This document shows, piece after piece, positions 1-8,921 of a stretch of 64,000 nucleotides of DNA (its first letter is position 1; each line of letters starts with the position of its first letter). The stretch spans positions 1 through 64,000 of the forward strand of contig NZ_LPWA01000117.1 of the NCBI RefSeq assembly GCF_001510895.1, given 5' to 3'. The notes under the pieces are model-generated. The model saw only the letters and a program-made list of their open reading frames with translations, made no database searches and was not told the DNA's origin. The stretch comes from Mesorhizobium loti (lineage in GTDB: Bacteria; Pseudomonadota; Alphaproteobacteria; Rhizobiales; Rhizobiaceae). A program made the translations under genes and the position numbers.

Positions 1-97
1 TACCCGAACCTTAGGACGGTCGCCTGCCGCCGGGACTGCCGGCTGTGATGGGCCTGCAGTCCCGGCCGCCAAACTACCCGATCCTTCTCAAACAATC

Positions 98-262
98 CTT
101 GGGCGTAGCGACGCGAAGCGGAGCGAAGACCCAAGGATCCATGCCGTGACCCCGGTCGAAGAGCGCAACAGAGCAGAATTCCGGACCGCCGCAACACGTC
201 GAAGTCACGGCATGGATCCTGGGGTCTGCGCCGCGTCGCTTCGCTCCTTGCTCCGCCCCAGG
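98..262. repeat. Large intergenic palindromic repeat
   Basis: The only structure I see in the first 393 bases is an imperfect inverted repeat. The arms at 127-150 and 204-227 match at 23 of 24 positions (core GGATCCATGCCGTGAC) and looser complementarity continues outward through GC-rich sequence. The loop is about 53 nt. No credible reading frame covers it. It resembles the dispersed rhizobial palindromes built on this core; that family link is from memory, not from a search. Confidence 0.6.
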
Positions 263-393
263 ATGACGAACCGATGGGCGTTTCGGCCAGTCTCCAAGGC
301 ATGCGATGTGCGGACAGAAACGGGAGCCCGGCCTATTGAGGCTGGGCTCCCGTCGATCGCTGTGTGAAGCATCGGCTGACTTGTGCCGGCGCT

Positions 394-926
394 CTACTCC
401 GTCCTGATCCGCATCTCCACCCGGCGATTGACCGGATCGTAGGGATTGGCGACGCGGGGGTGCGATTTGCCCAGGCCGATCGCCTCGAGCCGAGCGGCCT
501 GAACGCCATTCGCGGTCAGGAATGCAGCCACCGACTGCGCCCTTCTTTGCGACAGGTTCTGATTGTAGCGCGTCGACCCGGAAGCGTCGGTATGGCCTTC
601 GACGACGAAGCTGAACGTGCTCAGACGGTTGTCCTTCAGCGCCTTGGCGAACTCGTCGAGCTCGGTGCGCGCCGTCTGGTCGAGCTGGGCCGAATCCAGG
701 GCGAAATTGATCATCATGTCGAGCCCGGTTTGGTGGGGGCCGCGTTCTTGTCGTTCTTGCTCTTGCACTCTTCCTCGGTGCCGACACAGATGCCTCGCGA
801 GGCGCCAAGATTGCCCGCGCCGGTGAAGAATTTCACGATGTCTTCCGATTTCTGAAGCGGATCAGCGGAAACGTGCGTCGAAAAAAGCACGGCCGCCAAT
901 GCAAAGGCTGAGCTGGCCAACCGCAT
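394..926 (-). pseudogene. OmpA-family envelope protein, frameshifted as sequenced
   Basis: Likely a small secreted or outer-membrane peptidoglycan-binding protein. The 5' part (926 down to about 725) encodes a signal peptide (MRLASSAFALAAVLFSTHVS-A) and a short linker. The 3' part, in another frame down to 394, is an OmpA C-terminal domain with FALDSAQLD, the VEGHTDASGS motif, LSQRRAQSV and a terminal NRRVEMRIR. The frames join near 725, where one extra base in a GGG run gives a continuous KPG-LDMMINFALD; the restored gene has 178 codons. It is divergent from the DUF6931-like gene and belongs to the caspase/OmpA cluster. A single-base sequencing loss is more likely than decay because both halves are well conserved. 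Confidence 0.8.
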
Positions 927-956
927 GACCGTTACTCCCTGTTTGAGCGTATCTCG

Positions 957-1042
957 TTAAAGCGCGTCTCGCCGCGCTTTAAGTCTCCTTTTCATGCATG
1001 TCGTTTCCCCAAAACCGCTGCACAGTTTTGGGCGACACGCAT
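957..1042. repeat. Intergenic hairpin and palindromic repeat between divergent genes
   Basis: A perfect 10-bp hairpin (TTAAAGCGCG at 957-966, CGCGCTTTAA at 973-982, 6-nt loop) is followed by an imperfect palindrome at 994-1042 with arms around CCCAAAAC and GTTTTGGGCGACA. It lies between two divergent genes, so it is not a terminator. The second element looks like a widespread Rhizobiales intergenic repeat. Confidence 0.55.
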
Positions 1043-1181
1043 CAGCCGGAAAATACCAAATTCCGCGGCGATTGTCTGTGAACAAACACACGCTGGGAGC
1101 AGCTGCCGTTTGTTAAGCTACAGCTTGACCAGCGCCGCGCTGGGGCTTCAGTATCTTCTTCCTAGTGAGGGGGCGGCAGCC

Positions 1182-1745
1182 ATGGCCAAGGGGCTTCGGT
1201 TCAGGACGGCGCGGGATCTCTTCAGCGCTTGCCCTGCCGTCGCCCGGGACATGAAAGCGGCCCCCACCGATCAGCCTTCGATCGAGTTTTGCCGTGCGCT
1301 GCTGGCCGGGCGCGTGCCGGAGGAGGCGGTCACCTTCTGCGCCTATCTGCTGCCCGAGCGGGCCGCGGTCTGGTGGGCGCATGAGTGCCTGGGCAACCTT
1401 GCGGAACTCCTCGGCGACAGGGATCTCGAATTGCTGGCGCTTGTCCGCGACTGGGTCGGCGAGCCCGGCAACCTGGACCATCGCGCGGCGGTGGTCGAGG
1501 CCGTGGAGGTACCGCCGGTGACGCCGGTTTCCTGGATCGCCCTTGCGGCGGGTTGGCGCGACAGCGGTCCGGTCATTGACCAGGCAGCCGAATTTCCCAC
1601 CGCCCATGCCGTCAGCGCGGGGATTCTGGCAGGGCTTGCGCGGGTATCGCTGGCCGACCGTTTTGCCGTTCTTTCGGCCTTCGTCGAAATGGGCATCCAG
1701 ATGGCCGAGATGGAGGCGCAGCAGCAATCGGCCGACGCATATTAG
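1182..1745 (+). CDS. DUF6931-like cytoplasmic protein
   Basis: A 187-residue soluble protein with no signal peptide or membrane segment. The segment EEAVTFCAYLLPERAAVWWA recalls the DUF6931 family, which has no known biochemical role. I chose the ATG at 1182 because a GAGGGGG purine run lies about 8 nt upstream; an upstream in-frame start at 1110 would add 24 less protein-like residues. It is Trp/Ala-rich and helical, with acidic stretches. It is divergent from the OmpA-family gene and convergent with the caspase gene that ends at 1762, so it may be a cytoplasmic partner of the envelope caspase cluster. That role is inference from position only. Confidence 0.6.
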   Translation: MAKGLRFRTARDLFSACPAVARDMKAAPTDQPSIEFCRALLAGRVPEEAVTFCAYLLPERAAVWWAHECLGNLAELLGDRDLELLALVRDWVGEPGNLDHRAAVVEAVEVPPVTPVSWIALAAGWRDSGPVIDQAAEFPTAHAVSAGILAGLARVSLADRFAVLSAFVEMGIQMAEMEAQQQSADAY

Positions 1746-1761
1746 GCCCGAGATCCATGGC

Positions 1762-3000
1762 TCACTTGCAGCCGCCTTGCGCCCATCTGGCAAGCGCCAC
1801 CTTGAAGCGGGTTCCCAGCGGGTGCTGCAGGCGCAGCACCGAGACGTCATTGGCGGCGAAATTCTTCGCCTGCTCGCAGAGCCGCGCCTCGTTCCATTCG
1901 TGGCAGCCGTTGCAATGCTTGCCTTCCCAGGCCGACTTGTCGAGGCCCTCCACCGGACTGAACAGCGGCTCGCTCTTGATCAGTTGGGCGATGCTCTTGC
2001 CGTCGATGGCCGGGTCGCCGAACTTGATCGGGCGATCGAAAAGGATCGGCTCGTCCGTCGCCAGTTTCGGGATCTTCTGACGCAACAGGTTGAGCGCAAG
2101 CTGGTCGTCGCTCTGGCCTGGCGCTGTTCCGGTGTTGCGCGTGTCCGAGCCGCCTTCGGCCTGTGGGGTGCTCGCCTCGCCAACGATCAGCGGCGCGTTG
2201 AGATCGACCTTGTGCAGGACGACCTCGGTGGTCAGCGAGACGTTGATCCAGGGGCGCTGCTTGCCAGCCGTCGCCTTGAAGACGTCGCTGGTGACCCTGT
2301 TCATCGCCTCGGTGATGGAGACGTTGGATTCGCCTATGTGCTGGATCAGCGCCGCGGTGAAGGGCGAGTGCGCGCCCGATCCGTCATAGGCAAGCTGGTT
2401 CGGACTGGCGGCGAAAGCGACGAGCGTGCCGGCGCCGCCATTCTCGATCGGGATCTCGGCAAGGCCGCTGGCCGCGCCCTTGACGCCGGCTGTCCTCGCC
2501 AGCACCTCGGCAAGCGGGTTGTCCCGGCAGGCATCCAGGAACACCAGCCGGATGCTGGTCTCGCGCGACATCTGGCGCAGGACGAAATCGACCGACACGG
2601 CCTCGAAGTCGAGCGAGGTCTCGTCCTCGAGCGCGGCATCGACGGGAAGCAGGTAGTTCTTGCCCGAGACCTGCAGGCCATGGCCGGCGTAGAAGAACAG
2701 CGCGACGTCGGCACCGCGCACCTGCTTGGCAAATTGCGCGACGGTCGACTGCGTCTGCTGCTTGGTGAGGTCGAAACCGGAAACGACCTCGAAGCCGAGG
2801 CTCTTCAGGCGATCCGCCATGGCCTCGGCGTCACGCGCCGGATTGGTGAGGGGTGCTGCGTGCTGATATTGCGAATTGCCGAGCACCAGCGCGACGCGGC
2901 GCTCGGCGTCGGCGGCGGTCAAGGTCACGAACAGGCCAAGCACCGCGAGCCCGACCGCTCGTAAAAGGCGGCCGCAACGGGCGATCGGATCGCTGCCCAC
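1762..3000 (-). CDS. Secreted caspase-fold (C14) protein with C-terminal CxxCH motif
   Basis: A 412-residue protein. After a hydrophobic export segment (about 12-32) comes a caspase-like p20 domain (about 35-260): RRVALVLGNSQY opens the fold, the catalytic His is in FYAGHG (H107) and the Cys in FLDACRDNP (C158), so the dyad is intact. The C-terminal 60 residues hold HCNGCHEW, a CxxCH haem-attachment-type motif at 363-367, plus two more Cys. I chose the GTG at 3000: a GAGGT ribosome site overlaps the stop of the upstream YceI-OmpA gene at 3009, and sequence further upstream is that gene in another frame. Bacterial C14 proteins of this kind (orthocaspase-like) are proteases or signalling scaffolds; the substrate here is unknown. 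Export suggests periplasmic action. Confidence 0.82.
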   Translation of the reverse strand: MGSDPIARCGRLLRAVGLAVLGLFVTLTAADAERRVALVLGNSQYQHAAPLTNPARDAEAMADRLKSLGFEVVSGFDLTKQQTQSTVAQFAKQVRGADVALFFYAGHGLQVSGKNYLLPVDAALEDETSLDFEAVSVDFVLRQMSRETSIRLVFLDACRDNPLAEVLARTAGVKGAASGLAEIPIENGGAGTLVAFAASPNQLAYDGSGAHSPFTAALIQHIGESNVSITEAMNRVTSDVFKATAGKQRPWINVSLTTEVVLHKVDLNAPLIVGEASTPQAEGGSDTRNTGTAPGQSDDQLALNLLRQKIPKLATDEPILFDRPIKFGDPAIDGKSIAQLIKSEPLFSPVEGLDKSAWEGKHCNGCHEWNEARLCEQAKNFAANDVSVLRLQHPLGTRFKVALARWAQGGCK

Positions 3001-3008
3001 GCGCGACC

Positions 3009-4115
3009 TCAGTTCGCGAGCTTGGTGGCGGAGAATTCGATCCGCCGGTTGAGCGCCTTGTTCTTGGGCGTGTCGTTGGCCGCGACCGGCCGATCCTCGC
3101 CGTAGCCGGCGGCGCTGATCTGGTTGCGCGGCACGCCGTCGGCGACCAGCGCTTCGGCGACCGCCTGGGCCCGCCGCTCGGACAGCGCCTTGTTCGCCTC
3201 GGGCGATCCGTCGGAATCGGTATAGCCGGACACCTCGACCTTGAGGGCCGGGCATTTGCCGACGACGCCTTCGACCTCCGCCAGCAGCGGGCGGCTCTTC
3301 GCATCGAGCCTTGCGCTCGCCTGCCGGAAGTAGATGGCGCCGGTGCGCGAGAGCACGGCAAACCTGTTCAGGCACTCCTCGTCGCTGAAGTTCGATTTCG
3401 CGGCATCGGTGGCGACGGGCCCGACATCGGTCGCACTTGCTGCGACCGGCTGGACAGTGGCCGGCTTGCTGCCATCGGCGGTGAAGACGAAATCGAAGGA
3501 CACCGATGCGGTCGGCACGATGTTGGTGACGTTGGCCGCCTGCTGCAGCTTGTCGATGTTGGGCAGCAGGCCGAAGTCTTCGACATGGACGGCGACCGGC
3601 GCTTCCGACGCGACCGAGACCTGACTGTCGCTGATCATGGTGACGACGATGCTGGCTTCGAGGTCCTTGTCAACGCCATGCAGGCTGAGACGGAACGGCA
3701 AGGTCGCCTTGATCCTGCGCTTTGTCGGCAGGTCGGCGAATGCCGCGGGGTCCACCTTCGCCGTCAGTTCGGCGGTCGGGTACTTGAAGGTCTCGAAAAA
3801 CAGGAAGCGCATGCGGACGTTGCGAAGGTCCACGCCGGTGTCGACCGAATTGAGGTCGAAGCTGATCTTGGCATCGCCGGCCGCGCTCAGCGTGCCGGTG
3901 ATGTTCCTGATCTTGTTGGTCTCGACGATCGTGTTCTTCTTGACCGATTGGTAGGTGAGCACCGAGGCGGAGGGATCGAGCGTCCAGTTCGGCGCGGCAT
4001 TGGCGGCCTGCGGCTCGAACAGCAGCAAAGCAAATAGCGCGGCGACGATGAGGCCCGCGGCCCGCCCGGCGGCTTGCAGCCGCATATTCCGCCAGAATGC
4101 GACGACTTCGACCAT
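3009..4115 (-). CDS. YceI-like/OmpA two-domain periplasmic protein
   Basis: A 368-residue protein with an N-terminal export segment, a YceI-like beta-barrel domain (about 40-220; WTLDPSASVLTY, SFDLNSVDTGVDLRN, FKYPTAELTAKVDP, THLPFRLSLHG-like strands) and an OmpA C-terminal domain (about 270-365; SGYTDSDGSPEANKALSERR, AAGYGEDRPVA, NRRIEFSATK). The OmpA half should bind peptidoglycan; YceI domains bind lipid-like ligands in characterised relatives. The ATG at 4115 has a GGGGGG run 5 nt upstream; an internal ATG at 4085 gives a more classical signal peptide and is an alternative. Its stop overlaps the ribosome site of the downstream caspase gene, so the two are probably co-translated. Confidence 0.82.
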   Translation of the reverse strand: MVEVVAFWRNMRLQAAGRAAGLIVAALFALLLFEPQAANAAPNWTLDPSASVLTYQSVKKNTIVETNKIRNITGTLSAAGDAKISFDLNSVDTGVDLRNVRMRFLFFETFKYPTAELTAKVDPAAFADLPTKRRIKATLPFRLSLHGVDKDLEASIVVTMISDSQVSVASEAPVAVHVEDFGLLPNIDKLQQAANVTNIVPTASVSFDFVFTADGSKPATVQPVAASATDVGPVATDAAKSNFSDEECLNRFAVLSRTGAIYFRQASARLDAKSRPLLAEVEGVVGKCPALKVEVSGYTDSDGSPEANKALSERRAQAVAEALVADGVPRNQISAAGYGEDRPVAANDTPKNKALNRRIEFSATKLAN

Positions 4116-4313
4116 GGAACGCCCCCCAAGGACAACCCTATATCGATACCGGCACGTGACCGGAGCATAGAGCAGTTGCCGTTGCTTGGCGAGCGGTCGT
4201 AGTCGCTCTCCAAGTCTAAAATTCTGGCTGCGGAAATCGCTGACAAGACGGTGGCAAGCGAGCAATGCCAAGGTTAAAAGCAACGTCGCGACGGGCTGGC
4301 TGCCGTCAAACGC

Positions 4314-4583
4314 TCATCCCCAACCACCGCCACCACCACCGCCGCCCAGGGGAGGCACGACGACAGGTGTGGTTTCTTCCTGAACGGGTTTGATCAGTTT
4401 CTTGGCAGCGGCCTTTTTCTGCGTGACGACCTTTGGCGTGGTCGTCGTGCGGACGACCTTCGTCCTGTGCTTCACGGTCGGGGTCGGCTCGACCGTGGGC
4501 GTCATGGTCGTGCACCCCGCGACAGCCAGGGCGCCGGATAGAATTGTTGCGACGATTGCCTGTTTCGATGCCCAGCCCACCAC
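4314..4583 (-). CDS. Small glycine-tailed lipoprotein
   Basis: An 89-residue protein with a lipoprotein signal peptide ending in the lipobox LAVAGC (Cys at 23). A Thr/Pro/Lys-rich linker (TPTVKHRTKVVRTTTTPKVV) follows and the protein ends in a run of eight glycines and WG. The GTG start at 4583 is set by GGAGG 5 nt upstream. The basic linker could reach and bind peptidoglycan or polyanions. It lies 16 nt downstream of the stop-proximal end of the caspase-Sel1 gene on the same strand, so it is probably in the same transcript. No catalytic domain is visible. Confidence 0.7.
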   Translation of the reverse strand: MVGWASKQAIVATILSGALAVAGCTTMTPTVEPTPTVKHRTKVVRTTTTPKVVTQKKAAAKKLIKPVQEETTPVVVPPLGGGGGGGGWG

Positions 4584-4599
4584 ATTGCCTCCTTGCTGA

Positions 4600-7149
4600 T
4601 CAGAACAAGTCCCGGCGCGGATTGGCTTGTTCCCAGACCGCCCTGGCCGTCTTGACCAGTTGATCGTCCAACGAGCCGTCCGCCGAAATCTTCGATTTGA
4701 GTTCCCCGCGCATCTGTTTCAGGGCGGTCGTTTTGGCCTTGGCTCCGAATTTTGCCAGAGTGGCCTTTGCGCCGGGAATCTCGTTGCGAAAATCGAGCGC
4801 GGCCGCGAAAGCAAGATAGCGAACGGCCACCGCCTGGTCGGCCTTGTCGCCCCTCTGCATTTCCAGGGCCGCGCGGTCATAGGCAGCCGACTGATCGCCG
4901 CGGTCGGTCGCCAGCTCGAACAGCCTCTGCGCTTCGGCAAGATCCTGCTGCACGCCGACGCCGTCCCTGTACATGCGCGCCAGGCTGCCGGGAGCGTAGG
5001 GCTGGCCAAGATCCATGGACTTCTGGAAAAGCGACTGCGCCTGCTTCGGATCCTTCGCGACCCCTGTGCCGGAGAGATAGTTGCGGCCGAGCAGGTTCAT
5101 CGAATACATGTCCTGCCGCTCGACGCCGGCCTTGAGGAAGGCCACGGCCCGAGCCGGATCGGCGGGCACGCCGTTACGGCCCTCCGTGAAGATCGCGGCG
5201 AGATCGTTCATGGCATAGGTATGGCCCATCGCCGCCGCCTTGAGCAGCAGGTCCAGCCCCTTGCCGGTATCGCGCTCGACGCCGTAGCCGTTGAACAAGG
5301 CACGGCCCCATGACGTCATCCCGTAGGGATCGCCCTTGTCGGACGCCGCCGCGTAAAAGCTGTTGGCCTGCTTGCGATTGGCAGGCATCCCCGTTCCCGT
5401 CGCATTGAGATAACCCAGCTCGAACACCGCGCGGACGTGTCCTTTGTCGGCGGCCTCCTGGATCGCCTTCTTCGCCTCCTCGACCTTGCCGACCGCAAGC
5501 AGCGCGCGTCCCAGCTCGTAGCGGAAGCGGGCGACGTCGGGATAGGCCTTCACCGCCGCCCGGCAGACATCGACAGCGTTGCTGCTGATCTCGTTCGGCA
5601 GCAGGCCCGGGACGACGCCCTGCAGGTCGAGAGGCTCGCCCGCCTCCGCGTCACAGGGGTCGACGCTTGGCGACAGCTTCATCGTCGCCTGCTTTGACGA
5701 AGCGTTGTCGGCCCTGATCTCGACGCCGACTATGAGTGGTTTGGCTTCGCCTATCTGGGGTTCATAGCGCAAATGGTCGACTTCATCGGCCATCAGGCTC
5801 GAATCCGGCGTAAGGGTCCGATCCGGCAGCGACAGCGTTCCTGTTGCCGGATAGCTCGCAAGCTTCAGGCTGACCGCGGGGTCCTTGGTCGGGAAATCGA
5901 GCTTCAGCGGCACCGGGCCGACACCGACCGGGACGCTGATGTCGCGCTTTTCGATCGCCTCGACGGCGCCGGTGATGTGGATGCCCCGCTCCAGCACCGC
6001 TTGCTTCTGCTCGGCCTCGAGCGAGGCCATGAGCTGCTTGCCTTCGGCGCCTTCGCCGTTCTTGACCCGGAACACCAGGATCCCCTGGGATTCGCCGCCC
6101 CAATTGTCATGCGTGGCATAGGCCAGCATGTCGACCTCTTCCTGCGCGCCGGTACCCTTTGGCACGTCCATCTGAAGGCGCGGCAGGTCCTTGCCGGCGA
6201 TCGGCTCGCCGGTTGCGACAGGCTTGCCGTCCAGCATCAGGCGTCCAAGCGCCGGCGGCCGTTCGATGCTGACGGAGACCGCGCCGCCATCGACATCGAC
6301 CGGCTCCGGCAGGTCGAGCGCGACAGGACCGACACCCGACGGCACGACCTTTTCCAGCACCGGCGGCAGCGCGGGGCGGCTGGCGCGGCGCATCAGCACC
6401 ACCTCGTCGATCAGCGATGAGTTTTCCCAAGGAACCTGCTTGCCGTCGGTGGCTTTGACCACGTCGCGGCGAACGGCGGCCATCACCGTGCGGATCTCCT
6501 GGTTCGGCGCCAGCGCGCGACGGGAGAAGGCGGACGAGAAGGGGCTGAGGTCGCCGGTCCCGTCATAGGCGACCGACCCCGGCTCGGTGGCGAAGGCAAT
6601 GAGCGTGTTCAGCGAGCTTTTCACCTGCGCCAGGCCGCTGCCGCCGGCGGCGATCAGCTGGTCGCGCAGCCAATAGTCCTTGCGCGGGAACGGATTGTTG
6701 CGGCAGGCATCGAGGATGATGACCTGGATCTTCGACTTCGAGCGCAATTGCTGCAGCACGTCGTCGAGCTTGATGGCCTGGACCTCGATGTCGGCCGCGG
6801 CCTTGAGTGAAGCATCGACCGGGATCAGGAAATTCTCGCCGCCGATCTGGAAGCCGTGGCCGGAATAGTAGACGACGGCGAGATCGGCACCATCGGCCGC
6901 GGCGAGATAGTTGCGGAACTGCTCCTCGAACTGAAGCTTGGTCAAGTCCTTGGCGACGAACACGTCGAAGCCGGCCAGCCGGAACGTGGTCGACACATCC
7001 TCGGCATCCTTGTCCGGGTTCTTGAGGGCCGGGATGTCGCGGTATTCGGAATTGCCGATCACAAAGGCAACCCTGCGATCGGCATGGGCTTCGAACGCCG
7101 TGAAGCCCACGAGGATCAAGGCTGCAAGGAACGCGCAGCATCGCAGCAT
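4600..7149 (-). CDS. Secreted caspase-fold protein with Sel1-type repeats
   Basis: An 849-residue exported protein. Residues 1-23 form a cleavable signal peptide (ending FEAHA). A caspase p20-like domain (about 25-250) carries the dyad in YYSGHG (H98) and IILDACRNNP (C149). The middle (about 270-510) holds repeated beta-type segments with recurring SVPVGVGPVPLKLD-like and PVALDLPEPV-like phrases. The C-terminal third (about 530-760) has at least four Sel1/TPR-like repeats (AVFELGYLNATGTGM, SWGRALFNGYGVERD, LLGRNYLSGTGVAKD, SLARMYRDGVGVQQD). The start has AAGGA 6 nt upstream. Sel1 repeats normally hold partner proteins, so this looks like a periplasmic caspase with a built-in adaptor. It is first in its strand run. 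Confidence 0.85.
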   Translation of the reverse strand: MLRCCAFLAALILVGFTAFEAHADRRVAFVIGNSEYRDIPALKNPDKDAEDVSTTFRLAGFDVFVAKDLTKLQFEEQFRNYLAAADGADLAVVYYSGHGFQIGGENFLIPVDASLKAAADIEVQAIKLDDVLQQLRSKSKIQVIILDACRNNPFPRKDYWLRDQLIAAGGSGLAQVKSSLNTLIAFATEPGSVAYDGTGDLSPFSSAFSRRALAPNQEIRTVMAAVRRDVVKATDGKQVPWENSSLIDEVVLMRRASRPALPPVLEKVVPSGVGPVALDLPEPVDVDGGAVSVSIERPPALGRLMLDGKPVATGEPIAGKDLPRLQMDVPKGTGAQEEVDMLAYATHDNWGGESQGILVFRVKNGEGAEGKQLMASLEAEQKQAVLERGIHITGAVEAIEKRDISVPVGVGPVPLKLDFPTKDPAVSLKLASYPATGTLSLPDRTLTPDSSLMADEVDHLRYEPQIGEAKPLIVGVEIRADNASSKQATMKLSPSVDPCDAEAGEPLDLQGVVPGLLPNEISSNAVDVCRAAVKAYPDVARFRYELGRALLAVGKVEEAKKAIQEAADKGHVRAVFELGYLNATGTGMPANRKQANSFYAAASDKGDPYGMTSWGRALFNGYGVERDTGKGLDLLLKAAAMGHTYAMNDLAAIFTEGRNGVPADPARAVAFLKAGVERQDMYSMNLLGRNYLSGTGVAKDPKQAQSLFQKSMDLGQPYAPGSLARMYRDGVGVQQDLAEAQRLFELATDRGDQSAAYDRAALEMQRGDKADQAVAVRYLAFAAALDFRNEIPGAKATLAKFGAKAKTTALKQMRGELKSKISADGSLDDQLVKTARAVWEQANPRRDLF

Positions 7150-7394
7150 GGCAAATCCTTAACTGCTATGACCTGTCCGCCACAGCAATGCAGCTTGCGG
7201 CGCCGAGGTCTGTTAAAGAGTTCACAATCTGCCGGGACCGAAGCAGAACGCATGCATAACGACGGCAGGCATGCGTCTCATCCAATCAAGCTCTAAAATA
7301 CTCCAGAGGCACAGGCGCTGCAATGACGCTGCGCTGCGTCCAGGGGCGGCGTGGCACATTTGCGCGGCGCCGATCTTGAGATAGATGCAAGGAC

Positions 7395-8890
7395 ATGACA
7401 GCCAGAGTGATAGTCCTCGACGCCAGGCCGCTCAGCGCGGCCGATGTCGCCGAGATCGCGAGGTGCAATGCCCGCCTCGTGCTTGGCGAGGAGGCGACGC
7501 GCCGCATCCGCGCCAGCCGCGCGCTCATCGAGCGCCTTACGCAGCTCGGCAAGCCGCTCTACGGCGTCACTACCGGCCTCGGCGCTGTGTCGACACGCCG
7601 CTGGCGGAGGCCGATCTGATCGCCTTCCAGCACAGCGTGCCGCTCAGCCACTCTATGGGCGCCGGCCCGGCCCTGCCGACTGAAGCGGTGCGGGCGCTGA
7701 TGACGGCGCGCATCTGCGGCATGGCCGCCGGCGGCACCGGCGCTTCCGAGCGGGTCATCATGGGATTGCTCGCCGCGCTCAACGCCGGCGTCCATCCGGT
7801 GATCCCTTCCTGGGGATCGATCGGGGCGGCGGACCTCGCGCCGCTCGGCCACATGGCGAGGGCGCTCGGCGGCGACGGCGAGGCCGAGTTCCAGGGCAAG
7901 GTCATGCCGGCCGCCGAAGCGCTGAAGCTTGCCGGGCTTCAGCCGCTCGACCTGCGTGAAAAGGACGGCCATGCCATCATCGTCGCCAACAGCCTCTCGA
8001 CCGGGACGGCATGCCTCGCCCTCGAAGACGTCGCCTGCCTCATCGACTGGTCGCTGGCGGCCGTAGCCCTCAACTACGAGGCGTTCCGCTCGACCCTCAA
8101 GGCCATCGACGAGGATGCGCTGGCGGCGCGGCCGGCATTCGGCCAGTGCGAGATCGGCGCGCGGCTCAGGGCGGAACTGGCCGGAAGCGGGCTTTGGCAC
8201 GAGACCGCCGCGCGGCGCCTCCAGGATCCCCTGAGCTTCCGCTGCGTGCCGCAGGTGTGGGGCGCGTTGCTCCATGCGTTCGAGCAGGCAAGGCTGGTGA
8301 CGGAGATCGAGCTTGGCCATTCGGGCGACAATCCGGTGATCCTGCCGGCAGCCGAGCGGGTCGTATCAAACGGCAATTTCGACCTCACGGCCTTCACGCT
8401 CGCGTGGGAACAGCTCGGCCAGGCTCTGGCGCATTGCGCGGTCGCCACCGCCAACCGCTCGATGAAGCTGATGTCGCCGACGGTGGCGGAGCTGCCGCGC
8501 TTCCTGTCGGCCAGGGGCGGCAGCCGCCAAGGCTACGCGGAATTGCAGAAGCCGATCGCGGCACTGGAGGCCGAGATCAGGCATCTCGCCAACCCGATGT
8601 CGCTCAGCCCGCTCGCCGTCTCGGACGGCATCGAGGACCAGTCGTCGATGGCGCCGCGTGTCGTAGCCAAGACCGCGGGCATCATCGAGCGCCTGCGCTA
8701 TCTCGTTGCCATGGAGCTGATCTTTGCGGCGACCGGCGTGGAATTGCGCGGCGTGATCGACAGCATGGGCGAAGGGCCGCAACGCAGCTATGCCGCCGTG
8801 CGCGCGCTGGTCGCCCCGCTCGACGACGACCGGGAAATGAGCGCCGACATGGCGCGGGTCGCGCGGATGGTGACGGGGCCGCGTATCTGA
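7395..8890 (+). pseudogene. Histidine/aromatic ammonia-lyase-like protein without MIO serine, frameshifted as sequenced
   Basis: Homologue of the HAL/PAL family, which normally eliminates ammonia from His, Phe or Tyr using an MIO group made from an Ala-Ser-Gly triad. The N-terminal 63 residues (to YGVTTGLGA) are in one frame and the rest (VDTPLAEADLIAFQHSVPLS...) in another; one missing base near 7587 restores 499 codons. The MIO region reads GSIGAADLAPL instead of GSxGASGDLAPL, so the Ser is absent. The usual QDPYSLRC is QDPLSFRC (second catalytic Tyr lost), and GGNFHG is SNGNFDL. The fold is otherwise well conserved, so this may be a distinct subfamily with another chemistry or a binding role. 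No other hut gene is nearby. Confidence 0.75.
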
Positions 8891-8921
8891 TCAGACCTCG
8901 CGCCTCGTCCCTCGCCTCCCT

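Noticed and set aside
1543..4037. Long plus-strand frames opposite the caspase and YceI-OmpA genes
   Set aside because: They lack ribosome sites and motifs, while the minus-strand genes have signal peptides, catalytic motifs and tight spacing.
7813..7850. Loss of the MIO serine as another single-base error
   Set aside because: The change from GASGD to GAAD keeps the frame, and other active-site residues differ as well, so one missing base cannot explain it.
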